Under the pieces are notes generated by a model. The model did no database searches, was not told the origin of the DNA, and saw nothing but the letters and a program-made list of their open reading frames with translations. Below are positions 1-12,393 of a stretch of 64,000 nt of DNA, piece after piece (within the stretch, counting starts at the first letter, position 1; each line of letters begins with the position of its first letter). The stretch comes from Platerodrilus igneus (lineage: Eukaryota; Arthropoda; Insecta; Coleoptera; Lycidae): positions 1,753,501 through 1,817,500 of the forward strand of contig JARFIW010000961.1 in assembly GCA_036346225.1 (NCBI GenBank), written 5' to 3'. Position numbers and translations under genes: made by a program.

Positions 1-1810
1 AATAAACGTTAAATCTGTGCAATCTCCTTATTTAACTCCTAAATTCAAAAAAATAGGACAGTTTAAAGCAAACATTCTAAAATTTGCACATACATATACA
101 TATATGATTATACGGTTATTTAAGGTCACATAAGGTCACAAAGGAGGAATGCCTCATGTAAATACCATAAAAACCACGAAAATCAAACATTTAAACCCAA
201 AAATGTACATCATTCATTCATTATGCAAAAGCAAATACAAATCACCTTGTATAAAATCAACAATAAGGTACAATTAATTAATGGAAGCTCACTTCGCAAT
301 AACTTCACCACATTTATCTAAGTATGGTTGAAGCAATTCAATCATTTTCAGAACATCTAAAGACATTCTTAATCTCAAAACACATACAAATTCAACATGT
401 TTAAAAAAAATAATCGTGCAAAAAAATTTCTTTCAATCTAAACGTAGTTGCCTAAACAAACTAATAAATGCGTGTAATTTATTCCAGTTTGCAATAGTCA
501 AACACTTAAAGACAAAAATATTTTATAAAGTATAGATATTTGATGCGACGGTGATACGTGCAATTTAGAACGTACATAAAATGCCATATTTAATACCATT
601 TGTTAATCAAGTCCCTCTAGAAAGTCCGATGTACATGCTATTTGGAACGTACAGATTAGATGATACAAAATTCAACACGTTACAGATATAACCACAATTG
701 AAACGCCTTTTCCACGTACGAAAAACCGATAGCGTTCCATAAACCAATGGGAACGCGTTAAACATTTAAAAAAAAATTTAAATTTATAAAACTAACGAAG
801 CAAATAAAAGAGAATTATTTTGACAATCCACGCGCCGACTGTGCTATTTTGAAAGAAAATTATTACGTTAATAAAAATTTTGAGTGAAGTTGCTAATTTA
901 AAAAGTTGAACTAAACAGTAGAGTGCGTGTTGTGATAAATTTATATAAAATTTTTGTCGTAGATATAAACGTAAGTCTATAAATATTTAATATAAATAAG
1001 AATCTTTGCAGTTTTATTAATTTAGGGCATTAAGTCGGTGGTATTTAAGCTGCTGGTAAACTCTCTAAGCTACTAAATAAACGACTCTAAGTTACTGGAT
1101 AACAATCAAGGGTGATTTCTAAGCCGAATTGTTGGAAGTTACTGAACAAGTGGTAAGTTGGGGCCAGGAACCTCCAGAAAGAAGAAAACACCGCAGGATC
1201 ATAAGGTAGGAACTATTTGTTTAATTTATAGCACGTTGCATTTTGTAATTTTACGTAATTTGTGTATTCAGAAGTGAGCTTAAAAATTTACATGTGGTAA
1301 AATATAGTGTGTAAAAGGCCAACAAAAATTTGGTGGAATTATATTAAAAAAGGGGATATTTTTTTGAACGTTTAACGAAACTATTCGTAGTAAGATACAG
1401 TTCTTTCTGCTGGCTTTAGTTGCTTTTAACGGTATAAAATTTTATAATCTTCGTAAAGAGCTAATTTGATAGGAATATTTATTTTAATTTTGATTTAAAG
1501 GTTCTATAAAAGTAAAAGATATTAAAGAGGGCATAGATTTGTAAATTGTAATATGAGAAAAACCTTATTTAGTTTTTTATGCAATTTTTGGTGAATTTCG
1601 TTTGCCTTATTCTGGTGAATTGAGTGTTGGAGGGTAGTGAGTAAAAATTCTTTGTGGTTATATTGCCGTTTCAGTCTGTGCATGGTACCACTGAGCTAGT
1701 CGAGGCATAAATTTGACTGTGTTAATTAAAACTTGTTGTAAAGGCACAAAAAGGTGGCGATCAGCAGCCAATTAATCATTGCGTACTTGTCGAGTGCGCC
1801 GATATCGTAG

Positions 1811-1812
<2 letters not shown>
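1..1812 (+). mobile_element. Family-B LTR-like repeat, left end outside the window
   Basis: This stretch aligns along its length with 52911-54831. Shared landmarks are the AAGGTCA-type start, the 'atgcaaaa-gcaaata' block near 220, a promoter-like 'tttataaaacta' near 785, and the end 'gatatcgtagca' just before (TA)n. The complete copy begins TGCTA and ends TAGCA, the TG...CA form of an LTR. No ORF of any size is shared between the copies, so I read it as a solo LTR (recombined retrotransposon) with sense on the plus strand. It could instead be a non-autonomous element with short inverted ends. Confidence 0.55.

Positions 1813-1848
<36 letters not shown>
1813..1848. repeat. (TA)n microsatellite between LTRs B and A
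   Basis: Perfect AT dinucleotide run of about 18 units. It is the shared border of the family-B repeat on the left and the family-A solo LTR on the right. Confidence 0.97.
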
Positions 1849-1852
<4 letters not shown>

Positions 1853-3983
1853 GTATCCTCCTAAATCCGGGTACTCTGCTTTAAGAATCGAGCCTCACGA
1901 ATTGGGCGTCAAGGATGCTGTGATACCACCAAAGTTATTAAATTACCTGGTCCGTTGACTTTCTTCTGTTAATCGCCTCGGCTGCTCCCCTAGCTAACTT
2001 TCATCCTCATTCATAAAAAAAAAAACAAACACATTCCTACCACAAACACGAACGTTAACTCTATTTACATCAATATTCACAATACATTAAAATTTCAAAA
2101 TTAAATTTTGGCATAAATTTCAGTATCAGAAATTTTCAAGATTACATTTATTATCATTTAAATGTGCATCCTGAATTAAAGTCCTTGTTGGATGCCTACT
2201 AATTAATGTAACAATATATGCAGACCGGAGTCTGAGTACAAAGGAGCATCTACCACCCTTTACGTTAATTAACCAGGTTCGTCTAATTGAGCTCAAAGAC
2301 ATACCCAAATTTTCATCATAATTCAGAACATCAATACTAAATACCCCTTTCTACTTAAACAAGCAAATTTCACCTTAAAATTAAAATTTTATGGTTAGTA
2401 CAATTTCACTAATGTCCATTTAAAGTAAATCAATTATAAAGTTATTCAACACACACAAAAATATCAAAGTTCAAACAAGATAGTATAAATTACCTGAAGT
2501 TTACTGCACTCGTAGCTTCAATGTACATCGTCCCTTTTGTTAATCACACCATTCCAACTGGATTATATTTACAGCTTCTGATTCTCAACGCTTTTAAAAT
2601 TTTCTCCATCACCATTTATTTAAATTTGTCTCAGGGCTTTTCCGGAACTCATCTGTGTATATCTGACCCTTGTTTTGTGGATCCAGACACGTTTATGAAC
2701 CATTTAATTATTCACACCCCCGCAAAATAGCACAGAAATTCATACTTCTTTCACCAATATACGCCAAAACTACCTACTTTTGTGTATACATTTGTCGTTG
2801 TAAATTTTACTAATTAGTACAGTGATACTAAATTTTATTACCTTGTATCTAAGTGCACTAAAGTATATTCATGTTAGCACGTAAAGAATAAACTATTTTG
2901 AATCACCAAAATATACGAGCAAACTTTAAATTATTTTATCAAACTAAAATGCACTGTTTAACGCGTTCAATCAAGTCGAAGATCTAAGAGAGCTTGTTTA
3001 TATTCACCTGGGTATATATAGAAGTTAGCCTGTCTGTCGGTCGAGTCCTCAAAACGGCCAGTTTCTAGAATTTCGCATGCTCTGTTCCCATTCCGTAGCC
3101 CGCGCGTCGGTTTTTACGAATTTTGTACTCGCCCCAGTTAAATCTCAGAAAATTTCCACACGGCACGCAAACATGTCCGAGAATAACTAATTAAATTTTA
3201 TACAGAAATCGTTGTTTCTACCTCTGATATTTGCATCCTATTTTCAACCAATTGTGACCCTCGTGACGTTGCTTAAATCACGCCTTTTACTATATGTGCC
3301 TCGGTCTTGCGCATATTATCTGTCTCTATCGACCCTGTTCTTATTAGTGCAAATTGATATTCCTTATTATCGATTATTTCAGTCCATGTGGACTATCTGG
3401 GTTAAATAACCCCGTATTGCACCTTCTCGTGAATATTAAGCCACGGTTTCTCCAAGATTCCTTGTAACTATTAATTATCTGCAACATTTACGCAGAATGA
3501 GCTTTTTAAACTACGCAGGTGTTCAAACATACTATTAATTCTCAGAGCCTTATTTCGTGGTATTTTAATCTTGGATTTTCACAGGCTTTTATGCTTATTA
3601 TTAATAATGGTTTAATTAACTCCAATTAAAATTGACTTCTATCCTTTCATTTTTAGCGAATACAAATTAAACATTAATTATTATGTGTACACTTTGTTTA
3701 ATACCGGTTACTTAAAATAAGGTTAATTAATATAAATTTTGCACGTAATTTTTATTTGTTTCTTTACTAGGGATAATTAAATTACCCGTAAAGTTTTCTA
3801 ATACTGCTTCCTTTTATATAAAGCGTCTTATAAATAATTTAAATCTCTTAATTTTAATAAAACGAATGAATTTTTATGCTTCACGGTTTTTTAAATAACG
3901 TGTACCTTTTCCCAAAGCTTCTACACGGTGATTAAAATTATTTGATGTGATTATTTAATTTTCTACTCTTGTCTAAATATGAG

Positions 3984-3985
<2 letters not shown>
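1849..3985 (-). mobile_element. Solo LTR of the family-A Ty3/gypsy element
   Basis: The sequence is the reverse complement of the LTR at 28241-30410 and collinear with 58893-61073. It starts 'tgttgtgtatcc', the complement of an LTR 3' end, and stops exactly at '..aaatatgagta', the complement of the LTR start that follows the polypurine tract in the coding copy. It is flanked on both sides by (TA)n with no internal region, so it is a clean solo LTR of about 2.14 kb. A TATA box (3013-3020, minus) and a splice-donor-like site (2491-2496, minus) are conserved with the other copies. The short ORFs in it are not shared in a coding manner. Confidence 0.8.
3013..3020 (-). promoter_or_regulatory. TATA box of solo LTR A
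   Basis: TATATATA in the same place relative to the conserved block downstream as in the other family-A LTRs (25512-25520 and 29174-29182). It is the likely LTR promoter. Confidence 0.5.

Positions 3986-4028
<43 letters not shown>
3986..4028. repeat. (TA)n microsatellite
   Basis: About 21 AT units directly abutting the 5' end of solo LTR A and the start of the SINE-bearing inverted repeat. Confidence 0.97.
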
Positions 4029-4033
<5 letters not shown>

Positions 4034-4130
4034 GTTATAGTAAATAGGATGAAACAATAACTTAGGCTTTTATGCAAATCCCAAATGATTATTTCAAATC
4101 GAGCTAGTAATTGAAAGATGGAAAATATAA

Positions 4131-4204
4131 GGTCTTGGACAGGATTTGAACCTGTATCCTGGTTTTGCGGGAGCCATGAGTTTACCAATTACGCCACCTA
4201 GACC
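4131..4204 (-). tRNA. tRNA-like head of a SINE, not a functional tRNA
   Basis: On the minus strand a 74-nt cloverleaf-like segment has a 7-bp acceptor (GGTCTAG with CAAGACC, one mismatch) and a 5-bp T stem closing TTCAAAT. That T region holds an RNA polymerase III box B (GGTTCAAATCC), and the D region is a box-A-like 'TGGCGTAATTGG'. The anticodon arm is imperfect. It sits inside the inverted repeat and is followed by the SINE body 'caattactagctcgatttg', so it is a SINE promoter rather than a working tRNA. Confidence 0.6.
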
Positions 4205-4470
4205 GATGACGACAATTGGGAAATCTACAAATTTAAATCGTGTACGCAACTATACATAAACCTAACTTTCAATTACGTTTGACATTTTTGTCAATCATAT
4301 CTGACATTGTCATGTTTTTGACTTATGTCAGTTATAGACAGGAAGCTGCGCCAAAATTACTGCTATAAGCTAAGTATTAAGTATATAAATATTTTAGGTA
4401 GTTAATTACACAAGGTAAGTTGATAAATACAATCGTATTATAGCGAATAAGATAAAATAATAACTTAGAC

Positions 4471-4620
4471 TCCGGAAAACCAGGATTCAGGTTCAAGTTC
4501 TGTCCAAGACCTTATTTTTCCATTTCAATTACTAGCTCGATTTGAAATAATTATTTGGGCTTTGCATAAAAGTCTAAGTTATTATTTCATCTTATTCACT
4601 ATAATACGATTGTATTTATC
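4471..4620 (+). mobile_element. 5'-truncated tRNA-derived SINE copy
   Basis: Keeps the 3' half of the tRNA-like head (from 'tccggaaaaccagg' through 'gttcaagttc' and 'ccaagacc') and then the SINE body with 'caattactagctcgatttg' and 'ttatttcatcttattcac'. The D-arm half is missing. Confidence 0.6.
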
Positions 4621-4837
4621 AACTTACCTTGCGTAATTAACTACCTAAAATATTTATGTATTTAATACTTGGCTTGTAGCCGTAATTTTGAGCGTAGCTT
4701 TCTGTCGATAACTGACATAAGTCAAAAACTTGACAATGTCAGATATGATTGACAAAAATGCCAAACGTAATTGAAAGTTAGGTTTATGTACAGTTGTGTA
4801 CAAGATTTAAATTTGTAAATTCACAATTGTCGTCATC

Positions 4838-5012
4838 GGTCTCGGTGGCGTAATTGGTAAACGTATGGTTCCGGAAAAACCAGGATACAGGTTTAAGTTT
4901 TGTCCAAGACCCTATATTTTCCATCTTTCAATTACTAGCTCGATTTGAAATAATCACTTCGGCTTTGATTAAAGGTCTAAGTTATTATTTCATCTTATTC
5001 ACTATAATACGA
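4838..5012 (+). mobile_element. tRNA-derived SINE copy in the right arm
   Basis: The tRNA-like head at 4838-4912 (GGTCTCG...CCAAGACC) has a degraded box B (GGTTTAAGTTT). It is followed by the body motif 'caattactagctcgatttg' and the tail 'ttatttcatcttattcac'. It mirrors the minus-strand copy at 4029-4204. Confidence 0.65.
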
Positions 5013-6879
5013 TCTCGGGAAAAAGCCTCTCACTCATCAAAATATATTCGACAACTTTATTAATTTACCAAAATCGAAAATAAATTTCACACAATAGAAA
5101 AATAAAAAAAATATTAATCTCTTACCCAGATTCCTCTCTTCATCACCTTGGTTGAATTGCTTTCTTCAACTGCTTCCCTGGCTAGCTCAGTTGGGCATCC
5201 TCTTGTATACCTAGATTCACTCTCATACTCTCAATCGTTCACGCACACTCTCAATAAAACCACACAATAATACAACAAACATACAATATCTATTTTCCAC
5301 TATTTACAAATAAAACTTCAAAATTATATACATCTCAGTGGTCAAGTTACACTTCAATAAATTCTATTTTGTAACTCTGGAGTATGGTGAGCTCATGATA
5401 ACCCAGTTAATTATGATTAATGTATGCTCTTTACTTGGCATATTCTTATTACAAACACAACAAAGACCCATGTACTCATAACAGAAAAATATTTAAATTT
5501 TTGAGAAGCATTACTCAGCTTTATATACACCTTTATATTTCGATTTAAATACCACAATAAAAGTTAGTTATACGTATTACTTTCAATACGCCAAATAATA
5601 TAAAATACCATCATAGTTCACTCTCACCCATCACAATAACCTTCATAGTTTATTAAAACAACAAATTCTAAACCGTTACCTGGAATTTCTTAAAGATCCC
5701 TGCTCCGTTGATAATGACATTAAGTTGTTTCATGGTACTGCTCTGCTCCCGCCTCCAGATATTAGTAGTTGAACACCCTCTAAGTAATGCTGCAATGCTG
5801 TTCATACACGATACATCCAACTCCAAATCCAATTATTACTCTTCTTTTATTTTAATTTAGATTAATTCACGTTACATAACGTCACTACACGAGCTTGTTA
5901 AAAAAATATAAGTTGCACCTCAATAAAATTTAGACTTGGCACTATCCGCGTACAAATTATGAGGCTAACACCGAACTACTTAATTTAAAATAATTTTCAA
6001 TACTTACAAGCTCGTAGTAACTTTTGTACGTAGTCTGAAGCGATCAAAATCCTAAGGGACTTTTATTCATCTTCAAAAAGTATTTATACATTTACGATGC
6101 CACCTCTAGGCCGCATTTCACGCGAAGTCCTTCATTTAAAATAATATTTCTTAAAATTTTTGGTTCAACCGTCTTCTAACTCCCCGAAATTTAGCGCGTC
6201 GTTACGATATTTTCTGAAAAATTAACATTCAATATACCCGTGTTTGTCTGATGTACAACTAACGATATCGACCAATAGTCTATGCACTGACGTCTTACAA
6301 ATCTCGCCTATATTAACGCTATCCCTTGCTTATGCATATCATATGTTTCCTTCTAACCTTGTTTGAGTGGTAGAAAACCGATATTACTGTCCGCGTTCTA
6401 CAACTCCATGTGGACCAAATTACGTGCTTTAGCGACTGTTGTTTACCAATATTCTTTGAAACTTGTTTGTTATCTATAAAAATAAGGGGAACTTGACATT
6501 TACAAAACCTGCAGGTGTTCAATTTTAACGAACGTTTTAAATAACATTTCTAGAAGTTGGGTTTTCTACGTATTTTATGTGTTAGCAACGCGTTTCACCT
6601 TGGTATTATTGATTTTTCATGCTTTTATGCATATTATACGTAAATAACCGTTCAATTAAACTCAATTAAATTAATAAATTAATTGCATTGGCTTCTACAA
6701 TTTATTTTCTTTGCAAACCTAACTAAATTTTATTCATTAATTGTAAATTTTTGTTAATACTTGTTACATTAAACTGAACTAATGAAATAAAATTCGCACG
6801 TAATTTCTGGTTGTTTCCTTTATACAGGGTGTTTTGAAATTGCCTTGTTTATATTTACCTTTAACCCTTTAAAACCACT

Positions 6880-6882
<3 letters not shown>
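5013..6882 (-). mobile_element. Family-C LTR, 3' end lost
   Basis: Collinear with 40971-42759 and 50986-52881. Shared landmarks on the plus strand are 'ccctggctagctcagttg' near 5172, 'ggagtatggtgagctca' near 5378, 'gacccatgtactc' near 5463, and the end '...aaaccactacaa' against (TA)n at 6882. Sense is minus, with a TATA-like 'gtataaatac' near 6084 and a donor-like site near 5680. The LTR 3' end is missing where the SINE inverted repeat abuts. Confidence 0.65.

Positions 6883-6920
<38 letters not shown>
6883..6920. repeat. (TA)n microsatellite
   Basis: About 19 AT units between the 5' end of LTR C and the 3' end of LTR-like D. Confidence 0.97.
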
Positions 6921-6922
<2 letters not shown>

Positions 6923-8880
6923 CTCTGCAGTTTACCTCTGTATTGGGGCCCTTCGCTTGGGCCAACATAAATGTCGCGCATCTACCTGTAAAACTCGACC
7001 TAAGTTGAACTTAAATGCTCTACTTCACTCCCTGATGATGCACTTCTTTTTGGACGCCAAAATACTTTCAGCCCTTTCGCTATAATTAAAAGAAACTTAG
7101 CTTTATCAGTAAAGTCGCCACGGCTGCTCTACAGTCACCTGTAAAATCCTGTCCTATTTACTATAAAAGAAAGTCGACTATAACAAACAAAAAAAAATCT
7201 CTCATAATTTCATCACAGAAAATTGCAGGGTAAATTATTCCAATTGTTATTGCATACACACACTCCTTATTTACATATGTCCACATTGATTAATAATTTA
7301 TCTTTATAAAATATTCCTAATTACCATCTTACTCGTCTGTCAAAATAAACTATAGAAAGCAATTGGGCTTAACCCCAACCTTACTTTAACTCCTGGTTTA
7401 AATACGAGCTTATAGTAAAAACCTTTTTAAATATCTGTGCAAATTTACGCACTGCAATTATCAAAGTCTCTTTTACTTCTTACATAAACCGATATCATAC
7501 CCTTATATTATACATTAAATATTTACAATTACATATTGTCAAATTATTTGAAATAAAGTTCCGTAATAAATTCCTTTGTCCATAAAAATCAAAGTAAATA
7601 TACTAAAAATGCACAAATTGTTATAACACACAAGTAACCATAAAAGGCAGTATTTTAAAAAAAATCAGTTACCTGAAAATAGCACCACACGTCTCTGCCG
7701 TGAAACCATTGCTGAACATCGCTTACATCACCGACTGCTCGTTCAAGAATCCCCTCCAAGTTGATTCATACCATCTGGGACCCAAATCTCTCTCAGTAAC
7801 AATCATCAGCAACACACAATTCTCCAAATTTCTCTACTGTAACAATTACCATCGATAAACCATCGACTTGATACATACACACTTTCTATTCTTTTTGTTT
7901 TACCTTACTAGCGCCAATAACCCAAGTAAACAGCCAGTACTTACATTGCTTCAGAACATCTTCGTTTTGTTTTCTCTTAACGTACTTTAAAATTCTTTCA
8001 GCCCGCCGATACAACATTACACCAACTTGTGTAAATTGTAAGCACTTTAATTATTAACACTTGTTAATTACAAATAATAACTTCGTTAACTACCATTCAC
8101 GTAGATGACTACCCAAATCGAAACGAAGAAGCAAGAGCAAATAAAACCAATTGCCCTATCCATGCGTTTATATAGCCAAAATTGCCCCCCGTTTCACTTA
8201 AATTCCTTGAAAATATTCAAACACAACACACCCAACATAACACAACACAAACCGCGAAATAACAACCGTCTTTCAAATCTAAGAAATTTTGCGCCTCGAA
8301 AATAATGTTTTACCACGAAAACCGCTTTATCTACTCATTTATCGGATTAAATTTCAACCGTCTTCTATTTCTTGGTTAAATCACGTCTATTATAATATGC
8401 ATAGTACCCCATCTAGCTTTTTCCTACGCACGAAATTTTCCTTCTCTCACGTTACTGACAAGTTTATTTATTCCTAACATACCCTTAATCAATTTTAACT
8501 ATTGTTTGTCTCACTTCCTTCCATGAAATACAATCCTCGTTCTCTGTCTTTCAAATGCATGCTACAATTGTCCTTAAAATACACCACTGCTCTCACCTAG
8601 TATACAGCCTATATTCATCCTAATCCTATCAATACATGTTCTAATTATCTTTCCTTGTTCCTTCATAACAGCTTATCTTTAGTCTCCCTACTATACTACC
8701 TCTATATTTAAATTGAAAACATACTGCTACTCACTCATACTCATACGTTCTACCCCGTTCTTGTTTCATAGTAAACGCACTTTTATCATCCGTTAATTTT
8801 ATCTACCTCTATTGCTATGATACAAACAATCCATCGTTGTTGTATATCGATTCTAAATTCTAGTTAGCGCTTCAAGTGAG
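6921..8880 (-). mobile_element. Family-D LTR-like repeat
   Basis: It begins at (TA)n with 'tgctctgcagtttacctc'. Read on the minus strand, its end carries PBS-like units (TTGGCCCAAGCGAAGGGCC near 6945, TTGGCGTCCAAAAAG near 7060), as in families A, C and F. A donor-like 'ttacctgaa' (complement) lies near 7670, in the position seen in the other LTRs. No second copy is in the window, so its left boundary in the LTR sense is not defined, and 8880 is only where R1-like leader sequence may begin. Short ORFs at 8105-8477 have no recognisable product. Confidence 0.4.
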
Positions 8881-9899
8881 CGGACGTGCTTTACGGAGCT
8901 CCCGCTTTAGCAGCAACCAAGTAAGTTTATATATAGGAGTTTTTATTATATTTTATTATTTGAAGCTTTATTATTTATTGTATATAGTTTTATTATTATG
9001 TGGCATTAATTTTAATACGTAGGGTAGTAAATTAAACTAAAAACAAAAATTTAATTTAAATAATCAATAAATAAATCCTGTTTTCTTTAAATTTTAAAGT
9101 AAAATCCGCGTTTAAAAATAAACTAACTTAAATTTCGGGCTATTAAACCAAAAAACTAATAAATTAACACCTCAAAATAATTTCAGGACAATTTAAAAAA
9201 CGTTTTTAATAAATTTACACAAAAACCGCGTAAATCGTGTAAAAACCGCGTAAAACCAGCAAATAAATTCCTGAAAATTTTGTAGCGTGCGTGTAATAAA
9301 ATAACAACCTAACGATTAAAATCTAAACCCTTTTAAATAAAAAAAAAATTACCCAAAAACCGTAAATTTTGAAATAAATATAAATACTCCATATTTTAAG
9401 AAAACCTGTACTTAAATCTTCCTTAACATCGGTCTGTGAAGAAATTGGTAGTGCGCCAGTTGAACATCGTACCAAGCACCAAGAAAACAAGTGATAAGTG
9501 CGCTTCCGGAACCGCATTGCAATAGCGCGTATTTTTATTTGTTTAAATCTATATTTAAATTAAAGTGCACTATTTTATAAATTTAATTTTTAGAAGTAAT
9601 TAGCTTGTGTATACTTAGAATTTGATTTTTGATTTAAAAAAAATATTTTAATAAAACTGTGTTGGTTGGGGTTCATTTTTAGTCGAAATATTTTATTGTT
9701 ATTTTTACGTGTTTATCGTATTTTTGTTAAATTTAAAACTTAATTTGGCGGTTTGTAGTTTAATTAAATAAATAGTAACAGGGTCGTTTACGGTTTATAT
9801 TTAATCAAAGCGGTTTAATTGGACCAACGTTTGTGTTCTTTTAGCGTCGTAACAATTAAGTCGTTGATTTTTCCGTTCGTTATTCTTTTGTCATTAGCT
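8881..9899 (+). other. Probable 5' leader of R1-like element 1; no gene seen
   Basis: No coding sequence recognised. A relatively GC-rich block near 8870-8925 and the position directly upstream of ORF1 suggest an untranslated leader of the following element, but its 5' end cannot be fixed without another copy. Confidence 0.3.
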
Positions 9900-11256
9900 T
9901 TGTTATCATGGTGGTCCACCGGGATGAGGAGGCGTTGCCAAGGAAGAAGAAAGGCGAACGGTTGGAGTCGGTTAGGTCGGAGACTGAGGGCACTGTTGGG
10001 GGAAACATCTTAGGGTCGTCCTGAAGGACGTTAGGTTAAGGACACAGGAGGAGGTAGTGAAGGATCCTGTGTCTGCGACGGTCGTGTCTGAGCAGTCGGA
10101 GCCTCCTGTGGTGGTTGCGGCGCCTGAATTGCTCTCGACTTCAAGGTCCCAGCGTAAAATGTCGACTAGCAGCAACGGCATCGTTGATGCTAGCGACCTC
10201 GATGAGCTGGAACTTTTGAAGTTCAGGGTAAGGAAGGCGGCCGCCTACTTCCGCCACTATCGTCATAGAGGATAGGAAGATGGTTCGGCACGCCGTGATT
10301 AATATCCGCGACGTGACGGACCAATTAATAGGTATGGTTAGGGCGCTGCGTCTTTGTTTACACAACTCTGGGAGAGCTAGTGTTGTCAGGGGAAGTCTTG
10401 CTGCGGATTTTGTTGTTTCAGGGGTCCAGGATTTGCGGAGACAGCGAGTGTTGCTGCCGTGCAGTCTCTACGCAGCAACTGCCGCAGGTGTGAAGCTTAC
10501 GTTTGCCGTTAGGGTCGACGCCAAACCAGGCCAGAACAACGACGTTATAACGACCATGAGGAAAAAGGTCGACCCAGCACGTGATGGGTTTGTAGTAGTC
10601 GGAGTTTAAAGGACGCGTAGAGGCGGTGTAGTAGTTGAGTGCGTGGGTTGTGATGACGCCAAGAAACTGCAGTCAAAGGTCGGCGGGCACTGCGAAGAAT
10701 TAGTAGCGAAGACCTTAGAGAAAAAGCGTCCACGGGTCCTGCTTCCGGGAATCAAAGCGGGGATGAAGGCGGAAGAACTGGTGCGGGTAATCGCGAGCCA
10801 GAATCCTCGTTACGGCGATTTGAAGCTAAAAGACCACCTGAGAGAGAACTCCAGGTTTGGCGAAAAAGGCACTAGGGATCCCTTCACAAACGTAGTCTTC
10901 GAAATGACCCACCACTTCGAAGGCGAATATTAGCTGACGCTATCAACCTTAGGTGGCGAAGAGTATGGGCCCGGGACCACTTCTTGATGACCCAGTGTTA
11001 CCGGTGCTACGAGTACGGCCATAGATCGATGGAGTGCAAGGAGAAGGAACAGAGGTGCGGTAACTCTGCCGAGCTCGGGCAAAAATTCAAGAATTGCCAG
11101 AAGGCAGTCCCCTGCTGTGTGGTTTACGCAAGGGCAAACGACAGAACTGACGGTGACGCGAAGGTCGATACGCGCCACGACGCCAAGTCTAGTAGTTGCC
11201 CCACGATGCTACGGCTGAAGAACGCAATCATACGGAACATCGATTATGAACCGTGA
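9900..11256 (+). pseudogene. R1-like element 1 ORF1 (Gag-like, CCHC)
   Basis: The coding trace passes through at least four reading segments: about 10057-10275, 10280-10609, 10643-10933 and 10984-11256. The third contains 'RPRVLLPGIKAGMKAEELV', resembling the nucleic-acid-binding domain that precedes the zinc knuckles in R1-type ORF1 proteins. The last has one good CCHC knuckle (CYRCYEYGHRSMEC, spacing 2-4-4). It is followed by a broken one (CGNSAELGQKFKNC, with the second Cys and the His absent) and a final CCVVYA remnant. In the family this protein coats the element RNA and directs it to targets. Frameshifts between the segments show decay. The true start is uncertain; the region from 9900 is coding-like but disrupted. 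Confidence 0.75.
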
Positions 11257-12110
11257 AGAAAAAGAAAGATTTAAAAGGAGCAAAAAAATTAAATTCTCGC
11301 AACTAAATCTCGGGAAAAGCAAAGGCGCAACAAATAACTTCGTAAAGTTATTATGCGGAGAAAATATCGACATCGGACTTATCAGGAACCGCACCTGTAT
11401 AGCCACAAAAATAACAGGTTTTGGTAGGGGGGCGGGTTACCGTCTTAAATGCGAATAGTGAACGACCGCGCAGCGGAACAATAATAAATAGTGGGACGTG
11501 TGCCGGAATTATATTAAATAACCTATCAAACGAATTTCTAACGACGGCCGAAATAAAATCGCTATTAAATACGTTTTACGTGATTAGCGCGTACCTTCCT
11601 CCGGTCGGCTCCCGGCGGGAAAATCTTCAAACTGAGGACTTAATAAATCAAATTGAAAGAATTCTTCGTAAAATTGGTAGGAATAAAAATCTAATTATCG
11701 GGGGAAATTTTAATGCTAAGGCGCCACTATGGGGTAGCCCTATAGAAAACGATAGGGGTGCGCAGGTTGCTGATCTTTTAACGGAATGGGATCTTAATGT
11801 AGTAACCACTAATGATTCACCAACGTTTGAGGGGCATAGAGGCAGCAGTTGTATAGATATTACTGCAGCCTCGCACGAGATGCAAGAAATAATTTATAAT
11901 TGGGAACTTAGGTCGGACGAGATAACGCTTTCTGACAATAAATTAATTACGTGGGATATCGATGATAAGAAAAGCGCAAACGAGCAACTAACTATCTTTC
12001 CGCGGTTCTGTAATAAAAAAGCAAATTGGAAACGGTTTAAACAAAAATTTGCGAAAGTATACCTGCGCTCGAAAACAAGTTATTTAACTGCCGAGAGGCA
12101 GACGAAATAG
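11246..12110 (+). pseudogene. R1-like element 1 ORF2, endonuclease domain
   Basis: The ORF2 start region (11246-11458) gives 'SQLNLGKSKGATNNF', the R1-type EN opening 'QxNLGRxxxA'. A frameshift near 11430-11480 moves the frame to 11421-12110. There the domain continues with YLPP (residues 58-61), GGNFNAK (94-100), a 'DRG' strand and SDNKLI (171-176). The family signatures are GDFN and SDHxLI, so the catalytic Asp is replaced by Asn and the catalytic His by Asn. The enzyme normally nicks the target DNA for target-primed reverse transcription; this copy should be dead even without the frameshifts. The start of ORF2 overlaps the end of ORF1 by about 10 bases, as in many R1 elements. Confidence 0.85.
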
Positions 12111-12393
12111 AAACACTCGCGAAAAAATTACACGACGCGGTGGTTGCCGCGTCGTCGTATTCCATGCCGCAAAAAAAGCATTTAAAGACAGCGTACCAGG
12201 TAGACCCGGGAATTAACCGCCAAGCAGGCAGAAACGCGTAACCTAAGGTGCCGCTATCAACGCTCCTTGGGAGAAATAAGAGAACAACGACGAATTTAAT
12301 ATAATCAGAGTAACCGCAAATATAAAACATTAATAGAAAAAACGTGAAAGAATAAATTTAAAGAATTCTGCACGCGAAACAGAGAAAAAACTT

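Larger units (their letters stand above)
4029..5012. repeat. Large inverted repeat carrying three tRNA-headed SINE copies
   Basis: The left arm, about 4029-4450, is the reverse complement of the right arm, about 4590-5012. Shared blocks include the tRNA-like head, the 'gtcgtcatcggtct' region, a stretch with 'cttatgtcag', and the tail 'ttatttcatcttattcactataat' (read as two overlapping pieces). A third partial SINE (4471-4590, plus) lies in the centre. The whole can fold into a hairpin with arms of about 420 bp. It interrupts the family-C LTR that continues to the right of 5013. Confidence 0.75.

Noticed and set aside
4131..4204. Functional tRNA gene on the minus strand
   Set aside because: The anticodon arm does not pair well and the segment lies in a SINE inverted repeat.
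7030..7066. CTGATGA near 7034 as a hammerhead core
   Set aside because: No complementary helix II and no GAAA follow. On the opposite strand the region is explained as an LTR-end/PBS unit.
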